This document shows, one piece after another, positions 37,302-47,152 of a stretch of DNA of 64,000 bases. The first letter of the stretch is position 1; each line of letters starts with the position of its first letter. The stretch is taken from assembly GCF_024347135.1 (NCBI RefSeq), contig NZ_AP024907.1, positions 2,967,001-3,031,000 of the forward strand, given 5' to 3'. The stretch comes from Vibrio spartinae. Its GTDB lineage: Bacteria; Pseudomonadota; Gammaproteobacteria; Enterobacterales; Vibrionaceae. Below the pieces are notes generated by a model, which did no database searches, was not told the origin of the DNA, and was given only the letters and a program-made list of their open reading frames with translations. The translations under genes were made by a program, and so were the position numbers.

Positions 37302-37535
37302 TTAAACAATACGGTCTTTGTTCCATTCAGCTAAACGGTCAGCTCTAGCTGCCGCTTTCGCTTCGCGTTTCTTGCGAGCGTCACAAGGTTCTGGACAGTT
37401 GCAGACTTTTTCAATACCGACAGCCCCCAAACCACCACAACTACCGCTCACCATTTTCTTTTGGAATATATATCCAACCGCCATTGCTGCAATCACAGCA
37501 ACAAACATTGCAAAAGTGATTAGGAAAGTACTCAT
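37302..37535 (-). CDS. nqrM: NqrM, Na+-NQR maturation factor (DUF539)
   Basis: A 77-aa membrane-anchored protein required for assembly of Na+-NQR, thought to deliver iron for the Cys4 Fe centre between NqrD and NqrE. It has one N-terminal membrane helix (residues 4-24) and four Cys (33, 45, 47, 51) in SGSCGGLG and KVCNCPEPC, the known NqrM pattern, followed by a basic, Ala-rich tail. GAGGTAT precedes the ATG. It stands 273 bp after nqrF, beyond the nqr terminator, and so is probably transcribed on its own. Confidence 0.93.
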   Translation of the reverse strand: MSTFLITFAMFVAVIAAMAVGYIFQKKMVSGSCGGLGAVGIEKVCNCPEPCDARKKREAKAAARADRLAEWNKDRIV

Positions 37536-37753
37536 ATTTATACCTCATTCACGGTTTAGACTGACGGGAAGCCATCCGGAGAGAACTTCTTTGCACCAAA
37601 TATCGTTTCACAATCACTACGACTTCAGTGACTCATCCACAAGCGAATCCCCTCTGCTTTGACCAAAACACCTCAATCTCACCAGCAACAAATCTTGTGC
37701 TCTCACTCATGAGAGATTCTGTCATTAACCATAACAAAATACAGCATTTGGAT

Positions 37754-37782
37754 AAAACAATGGCTGACTTTACAGTCAGCCA
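37754..37782 (-). terminator. Terminator of the nqr operon
   Basis: A 9-bp perfect stem TGGCTGACT/AGTCAGCCA with a four-base loop; on the minus strand TTGTTTTATCC follows. It is 27 bp past the nqrF stop. Confidence 0.75.
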
Positions 37783-37808
37783 TATCATACAGGGAATGAA
37801 ATGACAGC

Positions 37809-39032
37809 TTAACCGCCAAAGTCATCAAGAAGAATATTCTCTTCTTCGACACCCAGCTCTGTCAACATGTTAATGACAGCTGCATTCATCACTGGTGGTC
37901 CACACATGTAGTATTCACAGTCTTCCGGTGCTTCATGCTCCTTCAGATAGTTCTCATACAGAACGTTGTGAATAAAGCCAGTATAACCATCCCAATTATC
38001 TTCTGGTAATGGATCTGACAGAGCACAGAACCACTTAAAGTTCTCGTTCTCTTCTTGTAAAGCATCAAAATCTTCTACATAGAACATTTCACGCTTCGAA
38101 CGTGCACCATACCAGAAACTGATCTTACGCTGAGACTTCAAACGTTTCAGCTGATCAAAGATATGTGAACGCATTGGTGCCATACCTGCACCACCACCGA
38201 TAAAGACCATTTCAGCATCGGTATCTTTGGCAAAGAACTCACCAAACGGACCAGAAATTGTGACCTTATCTCCCTCTTTCAGAGACCAGATATAAGATGA
38301 CATTTGACCTGGCGGCACATTTGGATTATTCGGTGGCGGAGTTGCAACCCGAACATTCAGCATAATAATGCCAAATTCTTCAGGATAGTTTGCCATCGAA
38401 TATGCCCGAATGATGTCTTCGTCAACTTTCGACTCATAACGGAACAGATTAAATTTTTCCCAGTCAGAGCGATACTCTTCAGGAACATCAAAATCTGAGT
38501 ACTTAATATGGTGCGCTGGCGCTTCGATCTGGATATATCCACCCGCACGGAACGGTACAGACTCACCATCAGGGATTTGTAACTTAAGCTCTTTAATGAA
38601 AGTCGCTTTGCTATCATTAGAGATAACAGTACAGTCCCACTTCTTCACCCCAAAAATTTCTTCCGGCAATTCAACTTCCATATCTGCTTTTACGGAAACC
38701 TGACATGCCAGACGCTCACCTTCACGAGCTTCACCTTTGGAAATATGGCTTAATTCTGTAGGAAGAATATCGCCACCACCCGCTTTAACTTTTACTTTGC
38801 ACTGACCACAAGAGCCACCACCACCACAAGCGGATGATACGAAAATACCCGATCCCGCCAGTGCGCCCAGAAGTTTACCACCAGGGCTCGTGACGATCGC
38901 TTTCTCAGCATCGCCATTAATTAGAATCGTAATGTCACCTGTTGGAACTAGCTTAGATTTGGCGAACAAAATCACCAAAACTAAAACCAGTACAATCAGA
39001 GTAAACATCACTACACCAAGAATAATGTCCAT
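37809..39032 (-). CDS. nqrF: Na+-NQR subunit F (NADH dehydrogenase module)
   Basis: Entry point of Na+-NQR: oxidises NADH at FAD and passes electrons to a 2Fe-2S cluster. The 407-aa product has an N-terminal membrane helix (3-23), the ferredoxin domain with Cys69, Cys75, Cys78 and Cys110 ([15 protein letters not shown] and RLACQV), the FAD site RAYSMANYP and the NADH site [14 protein letters not shown]. It is the last gene of nqrABCDEF. Length and motifs agree with V. cholerae NqrF. Confidence 0.98.
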   Translation of the reverse strand: MDIILGVVMFTLIVLVLVLVILFAKSKLVPTGDITILINGDAEKAIVTSPGGKLLGALAGSGIFVSSACGGGGSCGQCKVKVKAGGGDILPTELSHISKGEAREGERLACQVSVKADMEVELPEEIFGVKKWDCTVISNDSKATFIKELKLQIPDGESVPFRAGGYIQIEAPAHHIKYSDFDVPEEYRSDWEKFNLFRYESKVDEDIIRAYSMANYPEEFGIIMLNVRVATPPPNNPNVPPGQMSSYIWSLKEGDKVTISGPFGEFFAKDTDAEMVFIGGGAGMAPMRSHIFDQLKRLKSQRKISFWYGARSKREMFYVEDFDALQEENENFKWFCALSDPLPEDNWDGYTGFIHNVLYENYLKEHEAPEDCEYYMCGPPVMNAAVINMLTELGVEEENILLDDFGG

Positions 39033-39064
39033 TGACTATTCCTTATTGCTGCGGTTTACCCGAC

Positions 39065-39661
39065 TTACAGTTGAACACCAGAGAATGACATAAAACCTAA
39101 CGCCATCAGACCGACCGTGATAAACGTGATACCAAGACCACGTAACCCGGGAGGGACGTCAGAATATTTCATTTTCTCACGGATACCTGCAAGCGCGACG
39201 ATCGCAAGCATCCAACCAGCACCGGAGCCAAAGCCATAAACAATTGACTCAACAAAATCATATTCGCGTTGTACCATAAACGATACACCACCAAAGATCG
39301 CACAGTTCACCGTAATGAGCGGTAAGAAAATCCCCAGTGCGTTATATAAAGGTGGGAAGAAACGGTCAAGCACCATTTCCAGAATCTGTACTAACGCCGC
39401 GATTACCCCGATGAAAGTGATAAAGTTCAAGAAAGTCAGGTCAATACCATCAACCAGTGCATTTTCTTTCAAAACGAGGTTATAAACCAAGTTATTGACT
39501 GGCACAGAAATGGTTAACACAACCGTAACGGCAATTCCCAAGCCAAATGCTGTTTTGACTTGTTTTGAAACAGCCAAAAACGTACACATCCCCAGAAAGA
39601 AAGCCAGCGCCATGTTTTCCAGGAAAATGGATCGTACGAGTAAACTAATATAATGTTCCAT
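39065..39661 (-). CDS. nqrE: Na+-NQR subunit E
   Basis: Integral membrane subunit with six helices, homologous to RnfA. Together with NqrD it holds the intramembrane iron centre through conserved Cys near [12 protein letters not shown] and [11 protein letters not shown]. The product is 198 aa, starting [19 protein letters not shown]. It starts 6 bp after nqrD and is 32 bp from nqrF. Confidence 0.97.
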   Translation of the reverse strand: MEHYISLLVRSIFLENMALAFFLGMCTFLAVSKQVKTAFGLGIAVTVVLTISVPVNNLVYNLVLKENALVDGIDLTFLNFITFIGVIAALVQILEMVLDRFFPPLYNALGIFLPLITVNCAIFGGVSFMVQREYDFVESIVYGFGSGAGWMLAIVALAGIREKMKYSDVPPGLRGLGITFITVGLMALGFMSFSGVQL

Positions 39662-39667
39662 TGTTCC

Positions 39668-40300
39668 TTACTCCTTCGCTTCCACTTGCTCTGGTTTGAA
39701 TACACGGATGCCCCAAATCAAGAAGCCAATCAAGAAGAATGCAGATGGTGCAAGTAGCATCAAACCGTTTGGCTGATACCAACCACCATTATTCACTAAT
39801 GGCAGAACTTCCATCCCAAAGATTTTACCCGAGCCAAATAACTCACGGAAGAAACCAACACTGATCAGGACAAAACCATAACCCAGACCATTTGCAATTC
39901 CGTCAATTAAAGAAGGAATTGGGGCTTCTTTCATCGCAAATGCTTCAGCTCGTCCCATAACAATACAGTTCGTGATGATCAAGCCAACAAAAACTGAAAG
40001 TTGTTTGGAAATCTCATAAAGATATGCTTTCAGAACCTGGTCAACCACGATTACCAACGAAGCAATAATTGCCATCTGGACAATAATACGCACACTGTTA
40101 GGGATGTGGTTACGAATCAATGAAACGAAAAAGTTAGAAAGCGCGGTTACAAACATGACCGCCACCGTCATAACAAATGCTGTTTCAAGCTTCGTTGTGA
40201 CCGCTAGTGCGGAACATACGCCAAGAACCTGCAATGCAATCGGGTTGTTGTCTAACACCGGTCCTAACAGACTCTTTTTCAGATCTTTCACAGTAGACAT
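39668..40300 (-). CDS. nqrD: Na+-NQR subunit D
   Basis: Membrane subunit with six helices, related to RnfE and to NqrE, lying across the membrane from it. Conserved Cys are found in [19 protein letters not shown] and [17 protein letters not shown], the two half-sites of the Fe centre. 210 aa. Its ATG overlaps the nqrC stop by one base. Confidence 0.97.
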   Translation of the reverse strand: MSTVKDLKKSLLGPVLDNNPIALQVLGVCSALAVTTKLETAFVMTVAVMFVTALSNFFVSLIRNHIPNSVRIIVQMAIIASLVIVVDQVLKAYLYEISKQLSVFVGLIITNCIVMGRAEAFAMKEAPIPSLIDGIANGLGYGFVLISVGFFRELFGSGKIFGMEVLPLVNNGGWYQPNGLMLLAPSAFFLIGFLIWGIRVFKPEQVEAKE

Positions 40301-41085
40301 TAGTTCAGACCTCCGTCACGGACTTTTGCCAAGAATGGACCAAAGCCCTTATCACCCAGCCAGAAGTCAAATTGATGCTGGACGCCCATACTAGTCAGAG
40401 TTGCACCTGACAGTGCATCAACGCCATGTATCGATCCTGCAGGTGCACCACCTTTGACGATCTTAATTGCTGGTTTATGATTTTCATCATAAAGCTTTTT
40501 ACCAACAAACTGTGCACGCCAGTTTGGGTTTTCCACTTCACCACCGAGCCCAGGAGTTTCACCTTGCTCATAGTAAACAATGCCATCAATTGTATTACCA
40601 TCTGTCTCTACTGCAACAAAGGCATACATCATTGACCATAGTCCTTTACCATGAATTGGCAGGATCAAACGCTGAATTTTACCACCCTGCTTCACAAGAT
40701 AGACCAAACCATAATCAGCTCTATAGCGAATTTGCGCTGGATCTTCAGATGTAGGCAGTTTCAGAGATTGTGATACCTCTTTTGAAGCCGCACGCTGATC
40801 ATAGTCAGACGCGGTTTGCCCCTCAGGAGTCTTCTCAACAAATTCACCGGTTTTAAAATTCACCAGTTTCGGTTCGATATATTGCGTATAAAGTTCTTTT
40901 ATACTACCGGATGACGTATCGACACCGGAAACTTCCAGAATCTTTTCCTGCTTATCCAAAACTGCATTGATTTGTTGCTTACTACGCAACCCTACAGCTG
41001 CCGTTGAAACGATGATTGAGCACACTAAGCTCAATACGATAACAACAAACAACGTTTTCTTAATGCTATCGTTATTGTTTGCCAT
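40300..41085 (-). CDS. nqrC: Na+-NQR subunit C (covalent FMN)
   Basis: Periplasmic-facing flavoprotein with one N-terminal membrane helix (about 10-33). FMN is attached by a phosphoester to the Thr of the SGAT motif (SGATLTS at residues 226-232, so Thr229); attachment needs the flavin transferase ApbE, encoded elsewhere. 261 aa. It overlaps nqrB by 14 bp and nqrD by one base, indicating tight coupling. Confidence 0.98.
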   Translation of the reverse strand: MANNNDSIKKTLFVVIVLSLVCSIIVSTAAVGLRSKQQINAVLDKQEKILEVSGVDTSSGSIKELYTQYIEPKLVNFKTGEFVEKTPEGQTASDYDQRAASKEVSQSLKLPTSEDPAQIRYRADYGLVYLVKQGGKIQRLILPIHGKGLWSMMYAFVAVETDGNTIDGIVYYEQGETPGLGGEVENPNWRAQFVGKKLYDENHKPAIKIVKGGAPAGSIHGVDALSGATLTSMGVQHQFDFWLGDKGFGPFLAKVRDGGLN

Positions 41086-42322
41086 AGCGCGCTAATCTCC
41101 GTTTGACATTCTTTTCAACGACAATATGGTCGAATAATGGTGCAAAAAGATTCGAGAACAGAATCGCCAGCATCATTCCTTCCGGATAAGCTGGGTTTAC
41201 AACACGAATCAAAACACACATTGCCCCAATCAACATTCCATAAGCCCATTTACCTTTATCGGTAAACGATGCTGAAACGGGATCGGTCGCCATAAAGAAC
41301 ATACCAAAAGCAAATCCACCAAGAACAAGGTGCCAATGCCAAGGCATATTAAACATTGCGTTGGTATCTGAGCCAATAACATTGAACAGGGTTGAAAGCG
41401 CAATCATACCGACCATCACACCACCGATGATTCGCCATGAAGCAATTCCCATGTACACGATAAAAGCAGCACCAATAGCAAGCGCTAAGGTAGACACTTC
41501 ACCAATTGAGCCTGGAATATTGCCGAGGAATGCATCCATCCAAGAGATAGTCGCACCTGTGACATTATTAACCAATGCACTATGTCCACCTTGAGACCAC
41601 TGACTCAGTGCCGTTGCACCAGAGAAACCATCGGCAGCAGTCCAAACTACATCACCGGAGATCTGAGCAGGATAAGCAAAGAACAGGAATGCACGGCCGG
41701 CCAATGCTGGATTGAGGAAGTTACGCCCCGTTCCACCGAACACCTCTTTACCAACAACAACACCAAAGGTGATCCCTAACGCGGCCTGCCACAAAGGCAT
41801 GGTTGGCGGAACAATCAGTGCAAACAGAATTGACGTCACAAAGAAACCTTCGTTGACTTCATGTTTCCGCACAATACAGAACAAGACTTCCCAGAAACCG
41901 CCGACAATAAAGACGGTCAGGTAAATCGGAAGAAAATATGTCGCACCAAGCAACATCTTACTGCCCCAACCAGCCGTATCGGCCATTAGGGTGCCACCCA
42001 ATAGTTCGGTAAACCAGTAATGCCAGTTGCCATCAATCACACTGAGCAGTTGTTGCCCCTGATAGAGGTGATTCAATGCAGCAATTGCCTGACCGCCAGC
42101 GTTATACATTCCCCAGAACATTGCAGGGAAAACAGCTAACCAAACCATGATCATAATGCGCTTTAAATCGACGCTATCACGAACATGTGAGCTTTTTCTC
42201 GTCACCGTGCCTGGTGTATAGAAAATTGTCGCAGCCGCTTCATACAGCGAATACAATTTCTCATACTTGGCACCCGGTTCAAAGTGATGCTCGATGTCTT
42301 CAAAAAACTTTTTAAGACCCAT
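41072..42322 (-). CDS. nqrB: Na+-NQR subunit B (covalent FMN, riboflavin, Na+ path)
   Basis: Largest membrane subunit, about ten helices, carrying a covalent FMN on the Thr of SGAT ([10 protein letters not shown] at 231-240, Thr237), non-covalent riboflavin, and the quinone-facing part with NqrA; it is thought to contain the Na+ channel. 416 aa, starting [17 protein letters not shown]. It lies 5 bp after nqrA. Confidence 0.98.
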   Translation of the reverse strand: MGLKKFFEDIEHHFEPGAKYEKLYSLYEAAATIFYTPGTVTRKSSHVRDSVDLKRIMIMVWLAVFPAMFWGMYNAGGQAIAALNHLYQGQQLLSVIDGNWHYWFTELLGGTLMADTAGWGSKMLLGATYFLPIYLTVFIVGGFWEVLFCIVRKHEVNEGFFVTSILFALIVPPTMPLWQAALGITFGVVVGKEVFGGTGRNFLNPALAGRAFLFFAYPAQISGDVVWTAADGFSGATALSQWSQGGHSALVNNVTGATISWMDAFLGNIPGSIGEVSTLALAIGAAFIVYMGIASWRIIGGVMVGMIALSTLFNVIGSDTNAMFNMPWHWHLVLGGFAFGMFFMATDPVSASFTDKGKWAYGMLIGAMCVLIRVVNPAYPEGMMLAILFSNLFAPLFDHIVVEKNVKRRLARYGKQ

Positions 42323-42327
42323 GGAAA

Positions 42328-43668
42328 TTACCCTTCCTTCTCAATCTTGTCGAGACACTCACGGAGTAACATGCCGTACTCGTATTTGCCTGGACACACA
42401 AAGGTACACAGTGAGAGATCTTCTTCATCGAGCTCTAAAATGCCGAGACGCTGAGCACTGTCAGTATCACCAGCACAGATATCGCGAAGGAGCAATGTTG
42501 GTTCCATATCAAGTGGCATTATTTTTTCATAATTGCCGATTGGAACCATCGCACGCTCACTACCATTTGTGGAGGTTGTCATATTGAAAAGCTGGCCTTG
42601 GAAAAGGTGTCCAAGGTACGAACGTGTGACGGAGAATTTATGTTTACCGGGAACTAACCAGCCAAACAGTTCTTTCTCACGCCCTTCTCGAAGCACTGAG
42701 ACTTGGAGATGATAACGACCAAGATAAGCATGAGGACCACTGGCTTTCACTCCGGAAAGGACTGAACCAGAAACCACACGGACTTCTCCGGGCATAATTT
42801 CGTTATCGATCAATTCGTCTAAACTAGCTCCAATCATCGTACGAACCAGACGTGGTTTATTTACAACCGGTCCGGCCAGAGACACAACACGATCAACGTA
42901 TAACTCTCCGGTCAAGAATAAATGACCGATAGCAATAACGTCCTGATAGTTGATACTCCAAGCTACATGGTTGAGATCCACAGGATAGAGGAAATGCATG
43001 TGTGTTCCGGGCAATCCAGCTGGATGCGGCCCTTCAAACACATGCTCTTCCACATTCGGTTGAGCCGAACGAGGTAAGCTCTTTCCTTGTTTACAAACGT
43101 AGACTTTACCTTCTGTCAAAACAGATAAAACGTCTAAACCTGCAACGAAAGCATCTGATTGTTCATTAATAATCAGTTGTGGATCAGCAGCCAAAGGATT
43201 GGTATCTATTGCCGTAACAAAGATAGCCTTGGTTGCAGAATCGATAGCAGGAACCTTGCTAAAGGGACGAGTACGTAACGCAGTCCACATACCGGAATCA
43301 ACCAGCTGTGTTCTAACTTGCTCGCGTTCCAAGCTTGCAAGTTGACTCGCGTCAAACTTATCGAATGTCTCCTGTGCATCACCAGCAACTTCAATCACGA
43401 CAGATTGAAGCACCCGTTTTGCACCACGGTTCACTTCGATAACTTTACCGCAGACCGGTGAAGTAAATTTAACCCCCGGATTCTTCTTATCTTCAAAAAG
43501 AATTTGAGCTTTCTTTACTTCATCACCTACGCGGACATGCATCGTAGGACGCATACCAACGTACTCTTCGCCAAGCAAGGCGACTTTGCTGATGGTTTTA
43601 CCATCACTTATCACCTGGGAAGGAGTTCCAGCAATAGGAAGATCCAATCCCTTCTTTATTGTAATCAT
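42328..43668 (-). CDS. nqrA: Na+-NQR subunit A (quinone-associated)
   Basis: Cytoplasmic subunit that binds ubiquinone with NqrB. The start is set at the ATG giving [14 protein letters not shown] (446 aa), identical in position to V. cholerae NqrA; the open frame begins four codons earlier with GTG. No Shine-Dalgarno sequence is visible and TAAAAT lies about 13 bp upstream on the minus strand, so the leader may be very short. It heads nqrABCDEF, which builds the sodium motive force that drives flagella and symporters in vibrios. Confidence 0.97.
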   Translation of the reverse strand: MITIKKGLDLPIAGTPSQVISDGKTISKVALLGEEYVGMRPTMHVRVGDEVKKAQILFEDKKNPGVKFTSPVCGKVIEVNRGAKRVLQSVVIEVAGDAQETFDKFDASQLASLEREQVRTQLVDSGMWTALRTRPFSKVPAIDSATKAIFVTAIDTNPLAADPQLIINEQSDAFVAGLDVLSVLTEGKVYVCKQGKSLPRSAQPNVEEHVFEGPHPAGLPGTHMHFLYPVDLNHVAWSINYQDVIAIGHLFLTGELYVDRVVSLAGPVVNKPRLVRTMIGASLDELIDNEIMPGEVRVVSGSVLSGVKASGPHAYLGRYHLQVSVLREGREKELFGWLVPGKHKFSVTRSYLGHLFQGQLFNMTTSTNGSERAMVPIGNYEKIMPLDMEPTLLLRDICAGDTDSAQRLGILELDEEDLSLCTFVCPGKYEYGMLLRECLDKIEKEG

Positions 43669-43735
43669 ACGCACTTGCACTATTTTATCGGGAAAAAGAT
43701 TCTTTAAAATTCTGTAAATAATTAATTGGCTTTGT

Positions 43736-43942
43736 TTAGTTATTCAGATCGGGGACAAACGCCGAGAAAACTAAATGAGCCCTAGACACGACACTGGTAT
43801 CCAGCCTTGATTTTTTTGCAACAAGGTCGTAAACCCTATTTAAAACACGTCTCTCACTCATGTGAGGCATATTATCAGACACGAGAGTGTACCATCTTTT
43901 AGGCATTTGATGCCATGATCTAGGCTGCTTTTCTTTCTTCAT
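43736..43942 (-). CDS. Possible small protein between bolA and nqrA, unknown
   Basis: A 68-codon open frame on the same strand as bolA and nqrA, starting ATG at 43940-43942. The product is basic ([20 protein letters not shown]) with a plausible amphipathic helix ([17 protein letters not shown]) and no signal peptide or membrane segment. I do not recognise it. Against it: no ribosome binding site, and several rare AGA/AGG codons. A TATATT lies about 13 bp before the ATG, so any message would be nearly leaderless. A 7-1-7 palindrome AAATTAT-C-ATAATTT lies at 43964-43978. The rest of the 43669-44132 gap holds the nqr promoter region. Confidence 0.35.
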   Translation of the reverse strand: MKKEKQPRSWHQMPKRWYTLVSDNMPHMSERRVLNRVYDLVAKKSRLDTSVVSRAHLVFSAFVPDLNN

Positions 43943-44132
43943 TAGGGTGCAATATAATGCAAGAAATTATCATAATTTTGACGAATAGCACACTTATCTC
44001 AAGTCGTTTCAAAGATGTATATATTTAGTAAACATCTTGTTTAATCAAATAGATAGATGGATTAAAAGCACAAACGGCTATCACAGAGACAATCATACCT
44101 CATAACTGTCAATCCACTCAGTTCGCCACCAC

Positions 44133-44447
44133 TCAGCTCTCTTTATGACCGCCGCCATGACACATCGGGCTATCAGGCACCTGAGTATTTTGTCGCCACT
44201 GTTCTGGAGTATAGGTATAAATCGACAACGCATGAACCTGACCTGCTAATTCATCAGCTAAAACCTGATTCACAGCTCGGTGCTGTTCAATTAAACGCTG
44301 TCCATCAAACGAGGGACTGACAATCACAACTTTGAAATGGCTTTCAGATCCAGCTGGCACATTATGCATGTAACTCTCATTAAGCACTTGCAGGTGCTCG
44401 GGCTGGAATGCCTGATGTAACTTCGCTTCAATAATTTCTTGTATCAT
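44133..44447 (-). CDS. bolA: BolA family protein
   Basis: Small cytosolic protein that pairs with monothiol glutaredoxins in iron-sulphur trafficking and affects cell shape as a regulator in E. coli. The 104-aa product has the BolA fold signature with [22 protein letters not shown] and the conserved His in [16 protein letters not shown], and ends in a Cys/His-rich tail ([12 protein letters not shown]). It is upstream of nqr and divergent from rlmG, its neighbourhood in other vibrios. Whether its transcript reaches nqr is not evident. Confidence 0.94.
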   Translation of the reverse strand: MIQEIIEAKLHQAFQPEHLQVLNESYMHNVPAGSESHFKVVIVSPSFDGQRLIEQHRAVNQVLADELAGQVHALSIYTYTPEQWRQNTQVPDSPMCHGGGHKES

Positions 44448-44630
44448 GTACTTTCTCTCTCCGAGATCACCGGAAAAACGTGTTGAGCACAGATAAAAAT
44501 ACTCCGGTGAACCTGTGGCGACATATATTACTACTCTCTGACGTTCAGAAAAAGGTTTCAGTTTCTTGTTTGTGCTGCATTTGCGACAATAATCGACAAT
44601 TTAATAAACCGACACGCCTAATTGAAAACA

Positions 44631-45767
44631 ATGAAGACAGAATTATCATTAAACGAACGAACGCTGACATTGCACCGCTACCCTGAGCAGCATTATGAAA
44701 ATTTGCAGGCATGGGATGCCGGAGACGAATACCTCATTCGTCATGTTGAGGCCATGACGTTATCTCCGGGCAAGCATATCTTGATTCTGAATGATCATTT
44801 TGGCGCACTGTCATGTTGGTTTGCCCGGGATCATCAAGTCACCCTGATGAGCGATTCATACCTCTCCCATCAAGGGGTGCAACAAAATTTGACCCGCAAC
44901 GGTGATCATGCGATCAGCTGCCTGACAACAATCGCAGATCTGCCTACCGATATTGATTTGGTTTTATTTCAGTTACCCAAGAATAATCGCCACCTCATCT
45001 GGCAACTCAGTCAACTCCGCACCTATCTACCTAAAACCTGTCCAGTGATTGCGGTCAACAAGGCGAAAGATATCCATACCTCAACATTGCAACTGTTTGA
45101 ACAATATCTAGGTACCACGCAGACGTCACTCGCTTGGAAAAAACATCGCTTAGTGTTTGCCAGTGCGGATGCGCCCCTTCAGTCGGTATCCCCAGAGCTG
45201 ATCTGGGACGCAGAAATTGATCATCAATCGGTTCGGTTAGTCAATCTGCCCAATGTCTTCTCCGGAGAAAGTCTTGATTTGGGAGCGCGTTTTTTCCTTT
45301 GCCACATTCCAGAAAAACCAAATTGCAAGCACATTATCGATTTAGGATGCGGTAACGGCGTTCTCTCTATCAAAGCAGGACAACGAAACCCGCACGCAGC
45401 TTTAACCTGTATCGATGAAAGCTTCATGGCCGTCGAATCAGCCCGAAGAAATTTAAACTATCACTTCGGCAACCGCGCAAATATGCAGTGTATCGCGAAT
45501 AATTGTCTCGATGGTTTGGCCCCCGCATCCGCTGATTTGATTTTATGCAACCCACCTTTTCACCAGCAGAATACCATCACTGACCACATTGCCTGGCAGA
45601 TGTTCTGTGATGCAAAGCATGTTCTGGAAAAGAGAGGTGAATTATTAGTGATCGGTAACCGTCACCTCGGCTACGATGGAAAACTCACGAAAATATTTGG
45701 AAAATCTAACGTAAAAACTGTCGCGATGAACAAAAAATTTGTTATCTTACAGGCAACTAAACCGTGA
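44631..45767 (+). CDS. rlmG: 23S rRNA (guanine-N2-) methyltransferase RlmG
   Basis: Methylates G1835 of 23S rRNA with S-adenosylmethionine. The product (378 aa from the ATG at 44631; a TTG three codons earlier is possible) has a degenerate N-terminal methyltransferase-like domain (LILNDHFGALSCW) and an active C-terminal domain with IIDLGCGNGVLS and the NPPFHQ motif, the two-domain layout shared by RlmG and RsmC. The segment KAKDIHTSTLQLFEQYLGTT matches E. coli RlmG (YgjO) rather than RsmC. No clear ribosome binding site. Confidence 0.93.
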   Translation: MKTELSLNERTLTLHRYPEQHYENLQAWDAGDEYLIRHVEAMTLSPGKHILILNDHFGALSCWFARDHQVTLMSDSYLSHQGVQQNLTRNGDHAISCLTTIADLPTDIDLVLFQLPKNNRHLIWQLSQLRTYLPKTCPVIAVNKAKDIHTSTLQLFEQYLGTTQTSLAWKKHRLVFASADAPLQSVSPELIWDAEIDHQSVRLVNLPNVFSGESLDLGARFFLCHIPEKPNCKHIIDLGCGNGVLSIKAGQRNPHAALTCIDESFMAVESARRNLNYHFGNRANMQCIANNCLDGLAPASADLILCNPPFHQQNTITDHIAWQMFCDAKHVLEKRGELLVIGNRHLGYDGKLTKIFGKSNVKTVAMNKKFVILQATKP

Positions 45768-45972
45768 GCAGCTAAACTTCTGACCATGGGAGTCGGAGAA
45801 CTGAAGCACGAAGGATAAACGCTGAAATTTAGGTGTTTATCACGCCACTTCTCAATGTCGGCTCACACACGAATCGTATGACGTTTTTACACAAACCTAG
45901 AGTTCCATACAGACTTGGTTTTCCATACATATCTGTTAATGTGATTACTCGATTTTGAACAAGGAACCACTC

Positions 45973-46542
45973 ATGAAAAAACTGGTTATTGCAGCGACTG
46001 TCGCACTGCTTGCCGCCTGTTCAGGCCCACAGCAGCAACAAATCAACTTTGCCCCTCAACCGGCCCTCAGCCAGAGTGATATTGTGAAAGGAAAATCTTT
46101 TACCCTGATGAGTAAAGATGTCAGAACCTCTCAATATGTTGCGTTAGTTGATAGCGGCCGTGCACATATCGAACCGGTTCATGCGCGCCAGAATGTGCGG
46201 ATCGCGATTGAGAATGCATTGTCACAACAATTCTCTTCTCAAGGTTTTACAACCAGCGTCAATAGCGAAAACTCAATGACGGTAGAGATCCAAGAAGCAC
46301 TCGTTTCAGTGAAGCATTCGATGATGGAAAGTGAAATGAACGCAAGTGTTGTGCTTGAAATCACGGCTGAAACGCCAACCGGAAAATTAGTAAAAACTTA
46401 CCATGGTACCGCAAAGAAAACGTCAACATTTAGTGCATCGAATGATGATATCGAGATGGTCTTTAATGATGTCGTGAATAATGTTCTGAAAAAGATTGCC
46501 CAAGATGACGAGCTGAAAAACTATATGCGGGAGCACTTTTAA
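45973..46542 (+). CDS. yajG: YajG family lipoprotein
   Basis: A 189-aa putative lipoprotein. The start is the ATG at 45973 with AAGGAACC before it; MKKLVIAATVALLAACSG is a lipoprotein signal peptide with the lipobox LAAC and lipidated Cys16. The body has the YajG family features (FTLMSKDVRTSQYVALVD near residue 43). Its function is unknown, though in E. coli it also sits next to ampG. It overlaps the cyclophilin gene by one base. Confidence 0.9.
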   Translation: MKKLVIAATVALLAACSGPQQQQINFAPQPALSQSDIVKGKSFTLMSKDVRTSQYVALVDSGRAHIEPVHARQNVRIAIENALSQQFSSQGFTTSVNSENSMTVEIQEALVSVKHSMMESEMNASVVLEITAETPTGKLVKTYHGTAKKTSTFSASNDDIEMVFNDVVNNVLKKIAQDDELKNYMREHF

Positions 46543-47141
46543 TGCGTCGGTATCGCTTCTCAGCCATACTGGCCTGTTGCTTTTTTTCACTGTTTAGCCT
46601 CGGCGCGTCAGCATCCCCCAGTGTGGCATTTGAAACCACACTGGGTTCGTTTACAGTCGAATTGAACAGCGCACAAGCACCGGTCACAGTCAAAAACTTC
46701 TTGCGTTATGTTGAAAACGGCAGCTATGTCGGCAGTATTTTTCACCGGGTCATTCCCGGCTTCATGGTTCAAGGGGGGGGATTCAGCACCCAAATGGAAC
46801 GGCTGAAAACTTACCCGCCAATCGCTAACGAAGCCAATAACGGTTTGTCCAATCAAACCGGAACCATTGCAATGGCCAGAACTCAGGATCCAAACTCAGC
46901 TACCCGGCAATTTTTTATCAACCTGGTTGATAATGACTTTCTCAATTACGGAAAACGGCCACCGGGTTATGCGGTATTTGGTCGGGTCACGGCAGGGTTT
47001 GACGTGATTCAAAAGATTGGTCAGCAAAAAACGGGCGTCCAGAAATATATGAACGATGTCCCCGTAGAACCGATTATTATCACGCGTGTTTTTGTTGTCC
47101 CTGAAAAAGACACCACAGCAACGACGTCAACAGCACAATAG
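46542..47141 (+). CDS. Periplasmic peptidyl-prolyl cis-trans isomerase (cyclophilin)
   Basis: A 199-aa cyclophilin-type isomerase with a Sec signal peptide (cut after GASAS near residue 25), so a periplasmic PpiA-like protein. Active-site segments IFHRVIPGFMVQGGG and ATRQFFINLVDN are intact; as in other bacterial cyclophilins, the Trp of the human enzyme is not present. The start ATG overlaps the yajG stop (TAATG). It ends with a Thr/Ala-rich tail. yajG, this gene and ampG look like one operon. Confidence 0.92.
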   Translation: MRRYRFSAILACCFFSLFSLGASASPSVAFETTLGSFTVELNSAQAPVTVKNFLRYVENGSYVGSIFHRVIPGFMVQGGGFSTQMERLKTYPPIANEANNGLSNQTGTIAMARTQDPNSATRQFFINLVDNDFLNYGKRPPGYAVFGRVTAGFDVIQKIGQQKTGVQKYMNDVPVEPIIITRVFVVPEKDTTATTSTAQ

Positions 47142-47152
47142 AGGTTTATTCG

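Noticed and set aside
44106-44121. CTG-N10-CAG match downstream of bolA resembling a LexA box
   Set aside because: The centre is C-rich, the right half is TCAG rather than ACAG, and it lies behind, not in front of, a gene start.
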